Origin: a bacterium
GTDB lineage: Bacteria; Patescibacteria; Paceibacteria; UBA9973; UBA6065
Reading direction: 5' to 3'
DNA length: 6,517 nucleotides
Assembly (NCBI GenBank): GCA_030680695.1
Contig: JAUXUT010000012.1
Span: forward strand, 1-6,517
Shown: positions 5,912 to 6,517 of the stretch, in pieces
Layout of the letters: every line of letters begins with the position of its first letter
Numbering within the stretch: the stretch's first letter is position 1
Notes under the pieces: model-generated
What the model was told of the DNA's origin: nothing
The model's input: the letters and a program-made list of their open reading frames with translations, nothing else
The model's database searches: none
Made by a program: the position numbers and the translations under genes

Positions 5912-6517
5912 GAAGAGCCATGCAACTCAAATCCAGGATAAAAAATTTGGCTTTGAAAAACAGGATTCCCGCTCAAGCTGTGCTGCAAAATTTCATGCTG
6001 GAGCGCTTGTTGGAAAGAATATCCATCTCGAAACACAAGGATAAATTCATACTGAAAGGCGGCATGTTGATTGCCTCCATGATTGGAATAGACAGCAGGA
6101 CAACAATGGATATGGATGCAACCATACGAGGATATCCTCTGTTAGATGAAGCAATCCAGAGTGTTTTTACGGAGATTTGCTCACTTCCACTCAATGATGG
6201 TGTCATCTTGACACTAAACTCGATTACGCCCATCCGGGATGAAGACGAATATGGCGGCTACAGAGTGATGATCACCGCCAGATACGAGGCGATCAACACT
6301 CCATTAAAGGTTGACGTCACTACAGGCGACATCATCACTCCTGAAGCAGTGCGTTACACCTTTCATTCCAATTTTGAAGAGAAAAGGATTGAAATCTGGG
6401 CTTATAACATCGAAACCATCCTGGCGGAAAAAGTTGAAACAATCCTTCAGAGAAGTGTGCTCAATACCCGCCCCAGAGACTTTTATGATGTATATATCCT
6501 GATGAAGACCCATCAGC
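5908..6517 (+). CDS. abiEii: AbiEii-family nucleotidyltransferase toxin, second system (runs off right edge)
   Basis: The frame is open from ATG 5908 to the window end, giving 203 residues without a stop. Motifs of the AbiEii nucleotidyltransferase family are intact: KGG (50-52), R64-T-T-M-D68-M-D70 as the catalytic acidic pair, LKVD (133-136) with D136 as the probable third acidic residue, ILAEKVETILQR (171-182) with K175, and RDFYDVYIL (190-198). This contrasts with the first toxin of the window, where the equivalent Lys is Thr. GGAG at 5896-5899 lies 8 nt upstream of the start. The start lies in the antitoxin's last codons (ATGA overlap), so translation is probably coupled. Because the family's motif set is already complete, what is missing at the right edge is probably a C-terminal helical part. 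Expected role: growth arrest on phage infection or antitoxin loss, probably by nucleotide transfer to an RNA target; the target cannot be read from sequence. Confidence 0.92.
   Translation, partial: MRRAMQLKSRIKNLALKNRIPAQAVLQNFMLERLLERISISKHKDKFILKGGMLIASMIGIDSRTTMDMDATIRGYPLLDEAIQSVFTEICSLPLNDGVILTLNSITPIRDEDEYGGYRVMITARYEAINTPLKVDVTTGDIITPEAVRYTFHSNFEEKRIEIWAYNIETILAEKVETILQRSVLNTRPRDFYDVYILMKTHQ

Noticed and set aside
1..6517. CRISPR array, tRNA or rRNA genes, or complete insertion sequence
   Set aside because: No regularly spaced repeats, cloverleaf-like segments, transposase motifs or paired terminal repeats were seen on either strand.

Overview
The window looks like an accessory, probably mobile segment of a bacterial chromosome. 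Two things suggest Chloroflexota (Anaerolineae-like): the style of the tyrosine recombinase C-terminus (HDFRRAFA ... LMGHSDLQ ... RRYL) and that of the DnaE-family polymerase. This assignment is family-level recognition from memory, not a search, and is only moderately sure.

Left part, minus strand. Bases 1-496 hold the N-terminal part of a gene that leaves the window; it resembles the N-terminal region of VirB4/TraC-type conjugation ATPases, at low to moderate confidence. A strong rho-independent terminator (502-533) lies directly upstream of it. A 360-base stretch without a recognised gene follows, and then a complete type IV toxin-antitoxin operon (AbiEi antitoxin 2130-1543, AbiEii nucleotidyltransferase toxin 1546-857). 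The two genes overlap by ATGA, and a candidate promoter with a palindrome over its -10 lies upstream.

Middle, plus strand. A DnaE-type DNA polymerase III alpha gene (start preferred at 2425) is colinear with its family from the PHP domain through the polymerase core. At about 4753-4757 it changes abruptly into another gene, the catalytic domain of a tyrosine recombinase read in a different frame. The polymerase has lost its 3' end (HhH and OB-type domains) and the recombinase its 5' end. This is a deletion or recombination junction, or an assembly chimera.

Right part, plus strand. A second, clearly different AbiE-type system begins at 5297: an AbiEi-family antitoxin and an AbiEii toxin that runs off the right edge, again overlapping by ATGA. 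Its promoter is near consensus (TTTACA, 17 bp, TATAAT) and places the transcript start at or next to the ATG, so the mRNA is probably leaderless. A perfect 14-bp inverted repeat covers the -35 element on one side and the start codon on the other, an attractive autoregulatory operator.

Together, two diverging abortive-infection/toxin-antitoxin modules flank a broken polymerase-recombinase fusion, beside a possible conjugation gene. This fits a decayed or rearranged integrative element or defence island. Each module is a known family. The least expected items are the fusion junction, the operator architecture, and a Lys-to-Thr change in a conserved motif of the first toxin.
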